Shown here: piece by piece, positions 10,216 through 22,092 of the stretch
Position numbering within the stretch: position 1 is the stretch's first letter
How the letters are laid out: every line of letters begins with the position of its first letter
NCBI GenBank assembly: GCA_009760855.2
Contig: WPIO01000133.1
Span: forward strand, 831,001-895,000
DNA: 64,000 nt
Reading direction: 5' to 3'
Source of the DNA: Cristatella mucedo
Lineage: Eukaryota > Bryozoa > Phylactolaemata > Cristatellidae
Notes under the pieces: model-generated
Database searches by the model: none
What the model was told of the DNA's origin: nothing
Seen by the model: the letters and a program-made list of their open reading frames with translations, nothing else
Made by a program: the position numbers and the translations under genes

Positions 10216-11624
10216 GCATATCTTATTTGAGGCCACACTTTCAGTTTATATGCTCCCAAAGGTGACTCACTGCAGACTGAAGGCATCCCCTGGCTTGAAT
10301 CATTTACAGTGAGCTAAGAAACCACCCGGTCCTCACATTGTCTGCTCCGACCTGGTGATTGTTCTTTGTTGCCGATCCATGATGAAACTGGGCACTGGTC
10401 TGTTGACATGCATTCTTTCCAGTAGTTAAAATTGCTTAGAAGATTTTATTTTTAAGCTAGGTTTAGATGCATGTGTAGAGCACTGTGCTTTAAGTGCAAC
10501 TGTGTAAGAGGCCGACCGTTGGTCGGCAGCGCCGATGCTGTCATCAATATTCACCGGCATTCTAGACTAGATTTGACATGGAATTCGTTTGCTTGGAACT
10601 GGAATGCGTTTGGTTGTACTGAGCAGAGAGCATCGAGTTGCAGTGACCCACGTGCTGGCCTGCACCGTGTAGGTTTGCTCGCCGAGCCGTGTGCCCGCCA
10701 GCGACATATGCAGCTTAGGCCCAGCCCATTGCTCAGGTCGTAAGTCTTGGATGTCATGTCCTTCGGTGAACCGACCTAATGGCGTTCGCTTATGTGACCA
10801 CACATTAGTTTGTGAGTATTTAAGCACTGAGGTCACACTGATGAGCTTACAGATAAGGTGTGCTGCTGCTGAGTAAGCAGGCGGCATGCTCTGTGTCTGC
10901 CGGACTAACAATTGAGCTTGTAGGCTACTCAAATATGGCTGGAGTGCCCTCTCGAAAATACAGTCCTGTCAACTTGGTTTGTGCTGCAATAAATATATCG
11001 CGAACGATAATAAGAAATAGTCAAAATATGACAATAAAACAAATAAATTATAAATAAGCGTTGCCATTGCGGAACTGCTGACTTTGCTTGCCTGCTGCTG
11101 CTGGGTGATGCTGCTGCTGCTGGGTGATGCACAGTGCATGCCGAAGTGCATTTGCTTTGCAGTGTAGCCGGACATATTTAATTAACTCTGGATTTTGTTT
11201 AATATACATAATATATATATATGTATATAATAGATTTAACTCTTCAATTTATTTAATGGCTCGAGTGCTCTCACTCTATTTGTTGACGGCGTGCAATCTG
11301 CTTGTAGCTCATCGCGGGAGTTTGCGAGATGTGCAGCTGCAACAGCAGTACCGGAGACGCCGGCCACCGGTGGCTTCCAGTTCAAGTAGGTCGCATTGAC
11401 CGCCAGCGCCTTCCGTTTCGCCCAAGCCTCCTTCCCTCGGGTTGTCCTATAGCTGCTGCCGAGCTGTGCTGGCTTCAGCTGGCCAGGCTAGCAGCTGCCT
11501 GAGCAGTTCGTGCGTGCGCGCGCCAGTCGCCATGTTGGCACTCTTTGGTGCTGCGCTTGCCGAGCTGCTCGATGCGCGTTGCTGCCTCGCGCCCTCTATC
11601 TGCTGCCACGCGGCCTGCCTCTAG
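10216..11624. other. Unassigned intron, GC-rich near its end
   Basis: No gene or recognised repeat. It contains CTG/CAG-rich patches (11090-11130), a short TA-rich tract (11205-11232), and rising CpG content from 11260 to the exon at 11625. Confidence 0.35.
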
Positions 11625-11754
11625 CCACCTGATGAGGACGGTGAGCAACACCGAGAGGCGACCGAAGCCGAAGGAGAAGATCGCCTTGGCGTCGGCCTCC
11701 ACAGGCAGCCCGCTGTCGCTCGAACAGCGAGTGTGCATCCTCGTCGACGGGCAG
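11625..11754 (+). CDS. Unrecognised gene, internal exon 5 of 6 seen
   Basis: Acceptor CCTGCCTCTAG with a pyrimidine-rich lead, donor GGGCAG|GTGCGT. The first base completes a Ser codon with the AG left at 5497. The exon reads HLMRTVSNTERRPKPKEK then IALASASTGSPLSLEQRV and CILVDGQ, ending in phase 0. A basic KPKEK patch sits beside a Ser-rich linker. The surrounding DNA (11400-11850) is GC-rich and CpG-containing, unlike the rest of the intron. Family not recognised. Confidence 0.6.
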
Positions 11755-11914
11755 GTGCGTCGCTCGCTCGCTCGTCCGCCGGCCGGTCGGCATGCCGGCC
11801 CAAGCTTGACTTTTGCGTCTGAGTTGCTTTGCGTCTGAGCTGGCGCTCCGACCGCTTTCGACCGACTGGCCGAGCGAATGTGAATGCGTCTCTGCCTGCG
11901 ACTCTGCAAAGTCA

Positions 11915-13570
11915 TGTGCACTGGGCAGGTGTCGAGCTCGAGAAAGTGAAAGCACGAAGCACAAGTGAGTCAGGAGGGCAGTCGAGGAAGTGTGTGTAGC
12001 GTGAAAGTAGCAGCTCAGGACCCGGCTGGAAAGGATGTGCCACAATCGGCAGCGGGAGAGTAGATACGATTGCATGAGATTTGCAAAAATGACTTATGTA
12101 GAGTCTAGGAATTGCATTTGTGAAAGCATTTGTTGCTGACAGTCTTTGAGCAAAGGAATATAACAACTTAAATGTTCATACAGGACCTGAGGATACGAGA
12201 ACGCTGAAACTGGTGCAGCATTTTAGTGAGGTATGAAGGAGCTAAGACGTGGTCGGCTTTGTGAGAGTAAGAACTTTGCTCGGTGTCCGTTGATTAACCG
12301 GCGTCCGTCCTAGCTCTTTCAGCAAAGGAGACTCATGGTCACACCTGGATTTGTAAACTATCCATTGACTAAGGAGCTCCTTCAGCAAAGTAGACACATG
12401 GCTGAACCTCTAGTATTTGTTGACTAGCCCTGCAGCCATATTCATCGCGAGCATCTGAGGCTTAATGGCTTTGTTTCTAGGTAGTAAAGCCACGACAGAG
12501 TCGCGGTAGTTAAGCATAGGCAGATCTAAGGAGCCAGTTCAATTTGTAGCAAGCCACCGTATTAGATAGTTAGTACCTAACGTTCGACCAAGATTCAAAA
12601 TTATAGTTAGCTTTTAAAGGGGTTCTATCTGTGAAGCTCTTAAATGTCAAGTAGTTATCCAAGAGGGCACCATGACTCCGAGCACATGATGACGGTTGCT
12701 TCACAGCACCACCAAATAGAAGAGCAAAATCTCCTAGTCCAGCCGAATGCTTGTGTGTCCATTGAGTAGGAATTCGGTTTTGTATCGTAGTTTAATCATG
12801 GAAAATTTGCTGATATTCATAATTCAGTTTCTGCTTCTGCGAGGCAGACATTCAGTACCCTTATGAACTCCACGGGTGACTAGATGAGGCCTCCACGCGA
12901 TGGATACGATACAATGCTATACGACATGGAGACGATACAACCTCCATGAACTGAACACAGTTGGACAAGCGAGATTTTCTTGATGCCAGAGCTCATCTGC
13001 CAGACCGATCATTGTACTCAATCGTTCTAGCAGGACCAGGATAGAGTCATCAATAGTGTCAAATGTAGCCGATAGATCGTGCAGAACTGACTGTTTCTTT
13101 TCACGACCTCGGCCCCGAGGTCGTGGGTTCGAAGGTTCTGCGGTTCTGCGTTCGAGGTTCTGCGGTGGGCGATCCTTTATCGCTGCTGCAAGCGGTGGTG
13201 ATTGTCGCTATACAAAAGAGGCTGTTTAAATCAGGAACAGGACCAGTCATCAAACACTGCTCAGAGTGTCGCTCTCCACATAGAGGAGAGCGGTTTCAGT
13301 GGAATGGTGTCACACAAGTGAGATTCGTCTAATAATTTGTTATTTTCAATGTGTTCTGCAATGTGCCCAGCGTTAATCCTAGCGGTAATCGTGGACTGAA
13401 CGAGAAGAAGGAAAACTGGATAGTAATTTGCCAGAATCTCAGAAACCGATCCATGCTTTTTCAATATTGGTCCCGGTATGGTGACTTGCAAGACTTGTAC
13501 ATTGAAGCCCTCCACTCGAGTTGTTCTGCCGAAGCGACCTGTCCTACATCGAAGCTCTCCCTGCAATCGT
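11915..13570 (-). mobile_element. LINE-B copy, RT region, split by SINE-B
   Basis: 3' end near 11920 (AAAGTGAAAGCACGAAGC is the decayed form of the family end), C-terminal RT region through CTAGCTCTTTCAGCAAAGG at 12305, and upstream RT region to 13566. There the minus-strand peptide reads GSVSEILANYYPVFLLL and HIENNKLLDES, the N-terminal RT block. Many frameshifts and stops. SINE-B interrupts it at 13094-13235. Confidence 0.75.
13094..13235 (+). mobile_element. SINE-B inserted in LINE-B
   Basis: Head missing; begins TTCTTTTCACGACCTCGG, contains a short internal duplication around the B box (GGTTCGAAGGTTCTGCGG then GTTCGAGGTTCTGCGG), GATCCTTTATCGCTGC and AAAGAGGCTGTTTAAATCAG. LINE-B homology resumes directly afterwards. 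Confidence 0.82.
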
Positions 13571-13732
13571 AAGCAGCATTGTTTTTGTGGGGATAAAATG
13601 TGATCGTTAGTGCCACTCTAGGTCTGCTGCCGCGCTCCATCGGCTGGTCGGCACGTTTGGAATCACAGCCTGGACCTACTGCTGCTGCCTCTGCTTTTCA
13701 CCTGCCGGTTCTCAGCTAGCTCTGCTGTTTAG

Positions 13733-13849
13733 ATCGAACAATGGCATTTGCAGGATGTTCTGGACCTTAAATCGGGGGAGATATCGACCCACGATGTCCA
13801 GTACTTGCAGAACATTTTGGCACGTCTGAAGCAGCAAGCCACAGCATAG
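13733..13849 (+). CDS. Unrecognised gene, terminal exon (stop TAG)
   Basis: Acceptor CTCTGCTGTTTAG, entering in phase 0 as needed. The 38 codons read IEQWHLQDVLDLKSGEIS, THDVQYLQNILARLKQQ and end ATA, then TAG at 13847-13849. It is an amphipathic, probably coiled-coil C-terminus. Together the six exons give about 220 residues of a protein whose start is missing. No canonical AATAAA was seen within 400 bases downstream, so the 3' UTR end is undefined. I cannot name the protein; the combination of helical segments, basic patches and low-complexity Ala/Ser linkers would suit a scaffold or nuclear complex subunit, which is only inference. Confidence 0.62.
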   Translation: MEQWHLQDVLDLKSGEISTHDVQYLQNILARLKQQATA

Positions 13850-14224
13850 GGTCAGCAGCAGCAACCTGTGCAGTGTAGGGATCAGCAGACCCGCAGCAGC
13901 AGCCTGTGCTTCGATGGCTCGAGAACTTGAAATTAGTCCTATCATGCTAGCCATGTTGTATAACCTTTCGCGATCGTTGTTAGCTTTGATCTGTGTAATA
14001 TATATGTATATTTCTGTATATATTATGGTTACCTGGGCGGCTTGTCACTGTGACTCTGCACTGATGAGGTGCTGCTCTGCCAGTGTCGCCTGCTGCACGT
14101 CCGAAAGAAAGGACTTCTGCTTTCTCCTGTGCTTAATTCCTCCCAGCTATTTTTCCCAGATTTGGCATAACAGTACCGGGTTGCCATGCAGCTGTTCCTG
14201 TGACTGTTTATAAAAAAGTCACTC
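13850..14224. other. Probable 3' UTR / downstream DNA
   Basis: Follows the stop codon at 13849. It contains CAGCAGCAGCAACCTGTGCA-type repeats at 13853-13905 and a TATATATGTATAT tract at about 14000. No clear polyadenylation signal. Confidence 0.3.
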
Positions 14225-14452
14225 ACGGCCGGTGCAGAATCTGGCAGCTGGGCATACCTGTTGTGAGCGTAGTAGCTGCCTCGTTACTCCTCTCATCACC
14301 CACCTGCACTAGTACCCCACAAATCAGCGTATCGACTTCAAGACCGTGTCAGTCATGTTTAGGTCCCACCATTTCCTCGCTCCGGCTTATTAATAGAGAT
14401 GCTTACTCCTCAGACTTCCCCTCGTACCACCTGTACCGCAGACGACTGTGAT
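14225..14452 (+). mobile_element. LINE-A RT C-terminal fragment
   Basis: Follows the LINE-A order: GCAGAATCTGGCAGCTGG, TGTGAGCGTAGTAGCTGCC, CACCTGCACTAG, ATCGACTTCAAGACCGTG. Diverged and truncated both sides. Confidence 0.65.
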
Positions 14453-16000
14453 CTTTTAGCTGTGGTTCTAACCGATCTAAGCGATCCTTTGGAGACTAGC
14501 TGCTTCAGCTTCTAAGCACCAACGATCTGGACCTTGCTACCGAATGACATCGAGGCATTCAGTGACTTGACGACGTTATAAGCAAAATGGCAAACCTTCC
14601 TGCTTCTCGAAACATGTACTCAATCTGCCTGTGTAGCCATTTGTGTGCTTGTGCATGCTGAAATCATAGGTGTTCTAATCCCTAATCACTTGCCGTGCTT
14701 CATTTCCAGTCTATAAGATGACCATAGAAATCTATTTATTCTTTTAAGGCATTACGTCCACTTGTTTTGGTTTTAAGAAACGGCTGCTGCATTGCTTCTT
14801 CTGAATTTATATATCTAAATCATTACTCGTGTTTGAGGTAAGGGGAATCACACTGCTTGTCAAAGCCAGAAAGGCTTGGTGGGCGTTACAGTTGAGGGCT
14901 TTCTGTGATGCACCTAAAGCCCGAGTGGCTGTCAAGAATCATTCGTTCGCAACTGCAAAATTACCTCGCAAGCAAAACTGTCAAGATAAGTATTAGCTGG
15001 CATGAGCTTTCGGAACTGGTTGCACAAACGAAGGCAAACTGACTGTACAAGATCTGAGAAACCTGGACGCGAGGACTAGCGAAAATCAGCAGGCCTCTTT
15101 CACCAAGGAGCTGAATGCAAAGAGTTGGAACCCAAGCGACCGTGGAGGTGAGCCGCTCAGCCACAGTGTATACTCTGTATTAGCTCTTGCTAAACGAGGT
15201 CCTACGCATGCCGTTCTTTGTAGTCACTGTGCATTGGAGATTGGGCCTCGGTGTGACAGATGGTCACCATGAAAACTGTGATTGCTGTGTCGCTGTGACG
15301 ACTGCTAACCTAGTTTGTACGGCTCATTTCCCTTCTGGACTTAAGACATTCCTAAGATTGACCCCCGGAGTGCTAACTCGCTTGATCAGCCACGTCTTGC
15401 ACGGATTGGATGCTGCGATGGGTCGGTCAGAGAGATCTCCGATGAGCTGGTCTCCGGTGACTGGATTGGTTGTGGGAGAAAACACAGCTTCAGAAGGATG
15501 ATCTGCCTTGATTCAGTACCTCGAAGTACAGGGTTTCTAGTATTGGTTTATTCGCCCAAGGCTGCTTCTTAGGTGCTTCTTGGGTGCCGAAATTAAGCAT
15601 GTTTGCAGGATTGCTATTTATCGCAATCAGAACGTCTTCTTGACACCTGGGGTTGACCCGGTGGTAGTGATGGGCACACCGGGTGCTTCCGTCCAAACGA
15701 CTCAAGGGTTTTGTCCTTACCTTATGAAGATAAAGCTGTTGGAAGGTGCTAGTTGGCCCAGGCATAGGACGAAATCAGGGCACCGTAACAAAAGCGTGCC
15801 GACCAAGGCGCGAAATGCCAGCAACCCTGAAGAATGAAATCCGTGATACCCCTTCCATTAACCGCAGCGGCCGATTCCTCGAGCATATACATAATCTTCA
15901 AAGATTTAGTGTAGCCTACTAAAGCTGAGCTTTCGTTACCAAGGATTTACAGCTTGTCAATCTTTGGGATAGAACGATAGGAAACTCGATGTAACACTTC
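14453..16000. other. Unassigned intergenic DNA
   Basis: No exon or repeat I can support. Frames at 15490-15840 are open on both strands but show no family motif. Confidence 0.3.
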
Positions 16001-16002
16001 AA

Positions 16003-16115
16003 CACCCTGGTCTCGTGGGTTTGAGTCCTTAAGTGGGTAATGCTCTTTTGCCCACTGAAGCAAGCAATGGTGATTGCTGTTGAGGCTTGTAACACCCACA
16101 TAGTCTTTGTGGCTT
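16003..16115 (+). mobile_element. Old SINE-B remnant with LINE-B-like end
   Basis: B-box-like CGTGGGTTTGAGTCC, then CCCACTGAAGCAAGC and GGTGATTGCTGTTGAGGC. It is followed by TAACACCCACATAGTCTTTG, which matches the LINE-B 3' end. Confidence 0.45.
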
Positions 16116-16910
16116 TCTGCTGTTGGGTCTTCAGGAGCCAAGCTCGTTTTACTAGACTTAATTAAAGTTGCCAATTGTTTTTAAAGGAAGGTCATAGGTT
16201 ACTACTCAGGATTTGCTATAGTTAGAGGGCGCTATGGAGGAACGAATACGAGCGATTTTTTTCTACGAAACAGGCAACAAGTTTTTCGTTGGCCGAACCG
16301 TTCAAGGAGTCCTCTCAAGAGTTAGCAAGCAAATAACAGCGCTTCGAGTGTGACCAGTGCAGTTTCGGGATGCAACCAACTAGATGTGCCTGATTCGTAG
16401 TGGGCTAGTTGATTCGTTGGTAAAAGAAAAAGAGTAGCAAAAGTCAAGGTCAGCTGATCGAACCGCCTCATAGCCGCGGAAGAGCCAGGCCGGCTCTGCC
16501 GCCACTTGCACTGGGACGTACAGGATTGCCTGCAGCAGGACTTGAACTCGAAATCAGGTTCGTAAAATGTGCATACCTTATCCCTGTTGGTGACCTGGAG
16601 CGCTTGTGCACGTTAGCCTGGCCCAATCCAGAGTTCCTTTATTGGCCGTGCGTCTAGCGTGGGCTATATCGTTATTTATTATACTCCCATGCTATTGTGT
16701 CCAGCGTGGTCCCTATTGAGTGCAGTTCATGTCATACTGGATTTATTCGACGTACTCGTACCAACCGGCGAAATCGTCGGCTAAAAACGAGTGCAAAAAG
16801 CTAAGAAGAGGCTTGACCCCAGCAGCCCCCCCAGCCACGTTCGTAACGATTGGTTGGACGGATGGAGATTTCGGTCGGCCAGTGGTCGGACTCAGAGGAA
16901 CAGATAAAAG

Positions 16911-17215
16911 TCAAGGTCGCGGGCTTGGATGAGCTTCGGATGGAAGCACCGATGACAGGCTGGCAAGCGTTTGAGGTAGCCAAAGGCGACTCTCTTCGCA
17001 GCGCTGCAGCCACCAATGGAGCCTTGGGGTGTCTTTCAGAATGGTCTTGATTTGTTCCCTCAGGTCAATTATTTTGGTGAGATATTCCGTAGCCTGGATG
17101 CTATTGACCAGCGCATCGCGAGTGCGAGGTGCTAGTGAGGAAAGTGTTGCTGAATCAATAGCCTTATTTACGTTAGCGGCAGGAGAGACTTTGCGGCTGT
17201 CACCCTCTTTCCAGT
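16911..17215 (-). CDS. Candidate exon without ATG, unrecognised
   Basis: On the minus strand an acceptor CATTTATTGCAG opens a frame of 100 codons with no stop until TGA at 16911-16913. It starts with two leftover bases, then WKEGDSRKVSPAANVNKAI, DSATLSSLAPRTRDALVNSI and QATEYLTKIIDLREQIKTIL. The middle looks helical and protein-like; the last third (after KDTPR) is rich in W, S and P and may be intron or UTR. There is no Met, so it must be an internal or terminal exon if real. No family assignment, and no second exon in phase was found upstream. Confidence 0.35.
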
Positions 17216-18256
17216 CTGCAATAAATGATTGCCGGCTGAGTACTCGAACCTATGAAATGGGTCGTGAAAGGATATCACATTAACTCCAGGCTAAGGCCCT
17301 GGGACGTGTAGAGTTGTGGCCCAAACCCTCAGCTTACAGAATCCATCGCAGTGGCAAGATACTGGTTTCAAGCAGAATATAATGGAAGTGGACCATTCAG
17401 GGGTCTGAGGCATGGAATAAGAAGATTGATATATGAGGCGGACTTACGGTACCACCCAGTACACCCACTTTGCACTTCGAACTATTTCGCAGTGCTTCTA
17501 ACGCCGACTTAATGTCATGAGTAGTACGTCCATTTGGATTTAGTTAAAAACCAATAACAATTTTGCTATGTTTAAAGACCAATCAAAGACCTGCTGAAAA
17601 AAACTGAAATATATCTAAACCCCTTATCACTGATATGCTGGCTTTTGTTGGACGATATTGCACTCTCTAAACTTGGCCCTCGGATTGAATGCTGCAACGC
17701 ATCAGCGATAAATTAGTATTTAGAAGCTGCAGCCCGGATGCATCTGCACTGAAATGCAACGTGGAACGATGGACCGAATATTGCCATCGCACGAATTGAG
17801 AGAGCACCCGAAATAAGCTGGTTGACGCAATGGCAGTGGCGAAGCTTCTCGCAATAGCCTTGATCGATAGTTCATAGCTAGCTTTGCTACTTCTTGGAGC
17901 AGCGAGATAACTTTGAATTAAATGCAAAGTAAACGAGTAAGTGCTGTATCTATCGAGGCAGCAATGAGCTACGAAAGCTGGGTTGCCAGGCTAAGAAAGA
18001 ACAAGCCGGCCGTCTCCGCCGCCGCTGCGTAGCAGTTCTTAGCTCTTTGTCTATTAATCTAGCATATTAATTTATCTAAGATTTATTTATTATATTAATC
18101 TTTCTTAGCTATTAGTCTATTAATGCTTAGTAATGCGCCGGCGGCCTTTCATGCAGCCATTTTTTCCTTGAAGATTTTGTATCACTACTCTCGATGCCAC
18201 GGCAAGGGCAAACGTTCAGTGGGTCTACCGTCCGTTTACCTTGGCATACAAACATA
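17216..18256. other. Unassigned DNA
   Basis: Nothing recognised. 18050-18130 is AT-rich with repeated TTAATCT/ATTAGTCTATTAAT words. Confidence 0.3.
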
Positions 18257-18397
18257 TAATTAATTTGTATAGCGCCTTGAGAGAACTTAATCTCTACTCA
18301 GGCGCTTCACATATGTCACGGGGCTCGAGCCCGCGACCTCGGCCAGACCTTGTTCTCGGGGCGAGCGCACCTTGACCGCCGGGCCAAACCGCCTTAG
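18257..18397 (-). mobile_element. SINE-A copy
   Basis: Complete in reverse: tail AATTTGTATAGCGCC, GAACTTAATCTCTACTCAGG, B box CGGGGCTCGAGCCCG, head GGGCCAAACCGCC. Confidence 0.88.
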
Positions 18398-18820
18398 CTT
18401 CTTGCGTTCTCGAGTGCGCTTAAACGTCCGACGTCGGTGCTGCGTTGGTGAGATTTTTTTTAAATTGCGAGTAGTCATGCAGATTAGGCGGAGCTCGGGC
18501 CGTCAATCTCAGCGCAGTCGAGCAGCTGAGAAACGTCGCCGTGGACTCGGAAGGGATTACTATCTGCACAGACGATCTCTTACGGCCACACAGGCGGTGG
18601 TATCTCTGCTATGACGGCGCCGTGCTTGTCTGGCTAGCTGGCTTCGAGGTTGTCTACTTACAGCCGTCCTTATGAACTTTCTGGCTGCAGCTGTTGTTGC
18701 TATTTTCCGGTGGACGATTTTCTAATGATGGCCTCCTCACCACGAAGACCTTCGCCTGCAATTCACCGCTAAGCAGACCTCGAGAACTGGGGCTCGAGAA
18801 CGTCTCCTGCCCGTTGCTTG
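18398..18820. other. Unassigned DNA
   Basis: Open basic frame at 18372-18614 overlaps the SINE-A end and is not a supported gene. Nothing else recognised. Confidence 0.3.
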
Positions 18821-18965
18821 ACTCATGACACGTCAACGGCTCTGCCACCATAAACAATGTTCGCTGGTTTACTCATGATACATCAACAGCTCTGCCACCA
18901 CAAACAATGACAATGTGGGCTGCCACATTCACAACCCGTCAACGGCTCTGCCACCGCAAATAATG
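18821..18965. repeat. Three-unit minisatellite, 50-66 bp spacing
   Basis: The words ACTCATGACACGTCAACGGC / TCTGCCACCATAAACAATG recur three times with small changes (starts about 18821, 18871 and 18930). Units one and two are 50 bases apart; the third lies after a 16-base interruption. Confidence 0.8.
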
Positions 18966-19090
18966 TGCGTACTGCATCGACGAGCAACCGGGCGCATCTC
19001 CAGCTGACTTACTCACTTCAGATGTGTGATTTAGACACGCTACGTAACAGAAAATTCGGAAAGGCGTGACAGTGCAGCACTTGATATTGT

Positions 19091-19235
19091 CCGAGCTGGT
19101 TTGGTCCAGTGGCTAAGGTGCTCGCTCCGACCACGGTCTGGCCGAGGTCGTGGGCTCGAGCCCCGTGGCGTTCGTGATGCGCCGAAACAGTGATTAAGTT
19201 CTCTCTTAGGGGGCTATCAAAATGAACTATATTAT
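19091..19235 (+). mobile_element. SINE-A copy
   Basis: Head GAGCTGGTTTGGTCCAGTGG, B box GGGCTCGAGCCCCG, tail ATTAAGTTCTCTCTTAGG and AATGAACTATATT. Confidence 0.9.
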
Positions 19236-19471
19236 CAGTATTAAACGGTTGTGCCATACGCCCTGCGTCTGGCGACCGTCCTAGCCAGAGGTAACCAAGA
19301 AAGCTTTTTATTAATCGCTGGATCCCTGTCAAATGACCTCTGAACGACCGATTTAATTTCATTTCAACAAATATGTTCCCAAAATTTGCAAACGCAACTG
19401 ACCGTTACGTAAGATCTCACTTTAGCTAAATTGGGTTATCGCCTACGATTTTTACTTCGGCAGCTTTTGGT

Positions 19472-19622
19472 TAGTAATAATAATTATAAGAATACATTTT
19501 ATGCAGCCCCTCAGACAACCCGATCTCTTTCTAGGCACTTTACATTTGTTGCAAAGGAAGCACGATTGAATGGTTAGTAGTGGCGTGCTCAATTAACAAC
19601 AAGAATAACATGGTTAGTTGGT
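19472..19622 (-). mobile_element. LINE-A 3' tail fragment
   Basis: AATAATAATTATAAG tail, CCTCAGACAACCCGATCTC hairpin, GGCACTTTACATTTGTTGC and AACATGGTTAGTTGG. Confidence 0.82.
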
Positions 19623-20014
19623 TCGCTCTCTTGATGGGCGGGGTCTTGGGTAACTCCTCCGGATTTTTAGAAGCTGTGTTGTGATAATAAATGGAATAAA
19701 GCCATTCGGGTTACGATGACTCGCCGTTGCCGGCTTTCGGGCCTTTTTCTTCGTCCTGAGACTTGCCTGGCAGGAAACCGCCAGGAATCTCTGCAAGCTG
19801 CTAGAGGGGGGGGTCCTCTGACGGGCAAGCTGCTTGCAGCACCAAAGGCCAAGGTCAACACCAAGGAAAGAAGCCAGCAAGAAGGATCCGCGGAGAGAAG
19901 ACCGAAGGCCCGCAGAACCGGACATCCAGGACCGCAGAGCTCGACTTCAAAGAGGGCGTGCCATGCACGCCATGCTGCCACTCTGGAGCTGTAACGATCG
20001 GAGCACACTGTTGG

Positions 20015-20085
20015 CGATCATATGTGGCGCGCGTGAATAGCGATTGAGTTCTCCTCGGGCACTATGCAAATGAATTATTTTGATT
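20015..20085 (+). mobile_element. SINE-A tail fragment
   Basis: Only the end remains: GGCGCGCGTGAATAGCGATT, GAGTTCTCCTCGGGC and ATGCAAATGAATTATTTT. Confidence 0.6.
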
Positions 20086-20929
20086 TTTTATTTTCTAAAG
20101 CGCGTGTGTGTAAATCATTTCCGGTTGGCAGTTTCGGGTGACGAATGGTGACGTAAATATCGACGGGTACAAAAGCTGAGTGCCGATGCTGAGGTGCAGC
20201 TGGTAAGTCAGGTAAAGTTCCCGCCCAGGTGGCTAGTCAAGGTGGTGGTCGTCGTATCGGTAGCTTCCAAGGAGGTCAGGAGTCAGTTTCAGTGGCTCTC
20301 TACGGGCCATAATGTGCAGCATGGAGATTTCAATTGTTTCTCGAGCCAGCGGCTGCTTGCTGCGCCCTGCTGCTGCAAAAAGGCTGGTTTGAGACCAATA
20401 GCAAGCTCTGCGCGAGTTCTGTTTGCTCTCTGTGCGCAGTGATTTGGCTCGACGACGAGCAGGATGCAGAAACTTGGGCAGCAGGCCAAGCGGAGGCGGC
20501 AAAGAAAAGGGTCAATGGGGCACTCGGCTGAAGTCGCTTCGGAGGCGACTTTTGGTGAGCGACCCTTGGCAGGAAGCCGGCTTGACCCATTGCTAGGCAA
20601 ATGAATTGTATTTGACCATTCAGAGTCAATGGTGTCATGGTTAGAAGGCTAGTCAAACGTATAGGGGCTTGCTTTAAGAGAAGGAAACAGTGAAGGGACT
20701 GAGCCGCAGGTCTCAGGCCGCCTCTCTTTCGCTTTCTCAAAAGGCTGCTCGAGGCGAGTAGAGAGCGAAACATTGAAAACCAAACGCTGAAGAAGTGACT
20801 CCATCTTTAAAACGTGGGCTGTTGACTTGCGACTCAGCTGGTTCGGTCAGGTGGCTCAGCTACCTCGGTCTTAGCTTAATCCTTCACGAGTTTCACCAGT
20901 TATTCCTCGCGAAGGATAAAGCTAAGGAT

Positions 20930-21066
20930 AAAGTACTAAATAAATAAATAATAAATAAACATATAATAGTAATAGTAAATATAAAATAATGAATATAAAT
21001 AAAATAACTAATAAAAATATAAATAAATAATAAAAATAAAATAATAATAATAAATAAATAATCTAC
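20930..21066. repeat. AT-rich (AATA)n-like tract
   Basis: Degenerate AAATAAATAAT and TAATAAAAATA words over about 135 bases. Confidence 0.85.
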
Positions 21067-21420
21067 ACTGATCAGTTCAATAGTCACTTCACTTGTCATT
21101 TGATTGGTCACATCACACATTGGTTAATGCACTAGTAATTTTACTAGTCATTTCACTAGCCAGAGCACTGAGATCTAACGAAAAGTGATGGCGGCTGAGC
21201 CAATGGTCTACAGAGCTGCTATAGGCCTCCTAGTCTTCGGACGCCACTGAGCGTCCACCAAACTGAATCGGCGTCCACCAAAACCTACCGACCGACCGAC
21301 CCTCAGCGTAAAAGAATCTGGCTCACTGGCCGCTAGTCCTTAACACAGTTACCAATGTGAATCCAATCGGTTACTTCCGATTGCCGACGGACTTTCTTCG
21401 CCAAGTAGAGACGCTTGTAT

Positions 21421-21567
21421 TGCCGAGCTGGTTCGGTCCAGCGGTTAAGGTGCTCGCCCCGACCAAAGTCTGGCTAAGGTCGTGGGCTCGAGCCCCAAGG
21501 TATATGTGAAGCGCCTGAGTAGAGATCAAACTCTCCTTGGGCGCTATACAAATGAATTAATTTTTTT
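21421..21567 (+). mobile_element. SINE-A copy
   Basis: Begins TGCCGAGCTGGTTCGGTCC, B box GGGCTCGAGCCCC, ATATGTGAAGCGCCTGAG, GGGCGCTATACAAATGAATT. One of the best-preserved copies. Confidence 0.92.
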
Positions 21568-21833
21568 GTACGACATTGGCACTCGGAAGTCACGTATACT
21601 TGTAAGTCACTCGTCTAACAACCGAGGCACGAAAGCGGCTTTCACCTCAGCTATGACCGTTGCCTTACGTATCCCAATTACCTCAGGTCAAGGCCGCCTT
21701 GTCGCTTGTGGCTGCTCCGACCCCGTCTCAGGTGTCCTGCCATGTCGGATGGGATGCTTGGTCGGGCGAGGCTTTTAGAAATCTGGAAAACCGACGGGCT
21801 TTACCTCCAAGCAGATTTCCCTCATTCTACCGA

Positions 21834-21839
21834 TTTATT
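21834..21839 (-). terminator. Candidate polyadenylation signal for the PLA2-like gene
   Basis: AATAAA on the minus strand, 254 bases downstream of the stop codon at 22093. It gives a plausible 3' UTR of under 300 bases. No transcript evidence. Confidence 0.4.
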
Positions 21840-22092
21840 AACAGGTATTTGCATATGTCTGCATGCAGACTGATGCATCTGCAATCTCCACCCGGTTTGT
21901 TCCTACGCAATCCCCACACGAGTTTTGTTTTTCCAGATTAACCGCTGGAAAAAAACAGTAAACGAGTGACTGAAATCATTTACAAGTACAGAAATTGCGA
22001 ATAATTTAGGTGAAATACTGCAAAATCTTCCTCGACAGCGAAACGCGATTCTGCATCAAAACAAGCGCCAAAGTTGTGTCCAAGTTCGGGCC

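Noticed and set aside
20440-20531. Candidate exon after TTTGCTCTCTGTGCGCAG (WLDDEQDAETWAAGQAEA)
   Set aside because: Short, no partner exon in phase, antisense frame also open.
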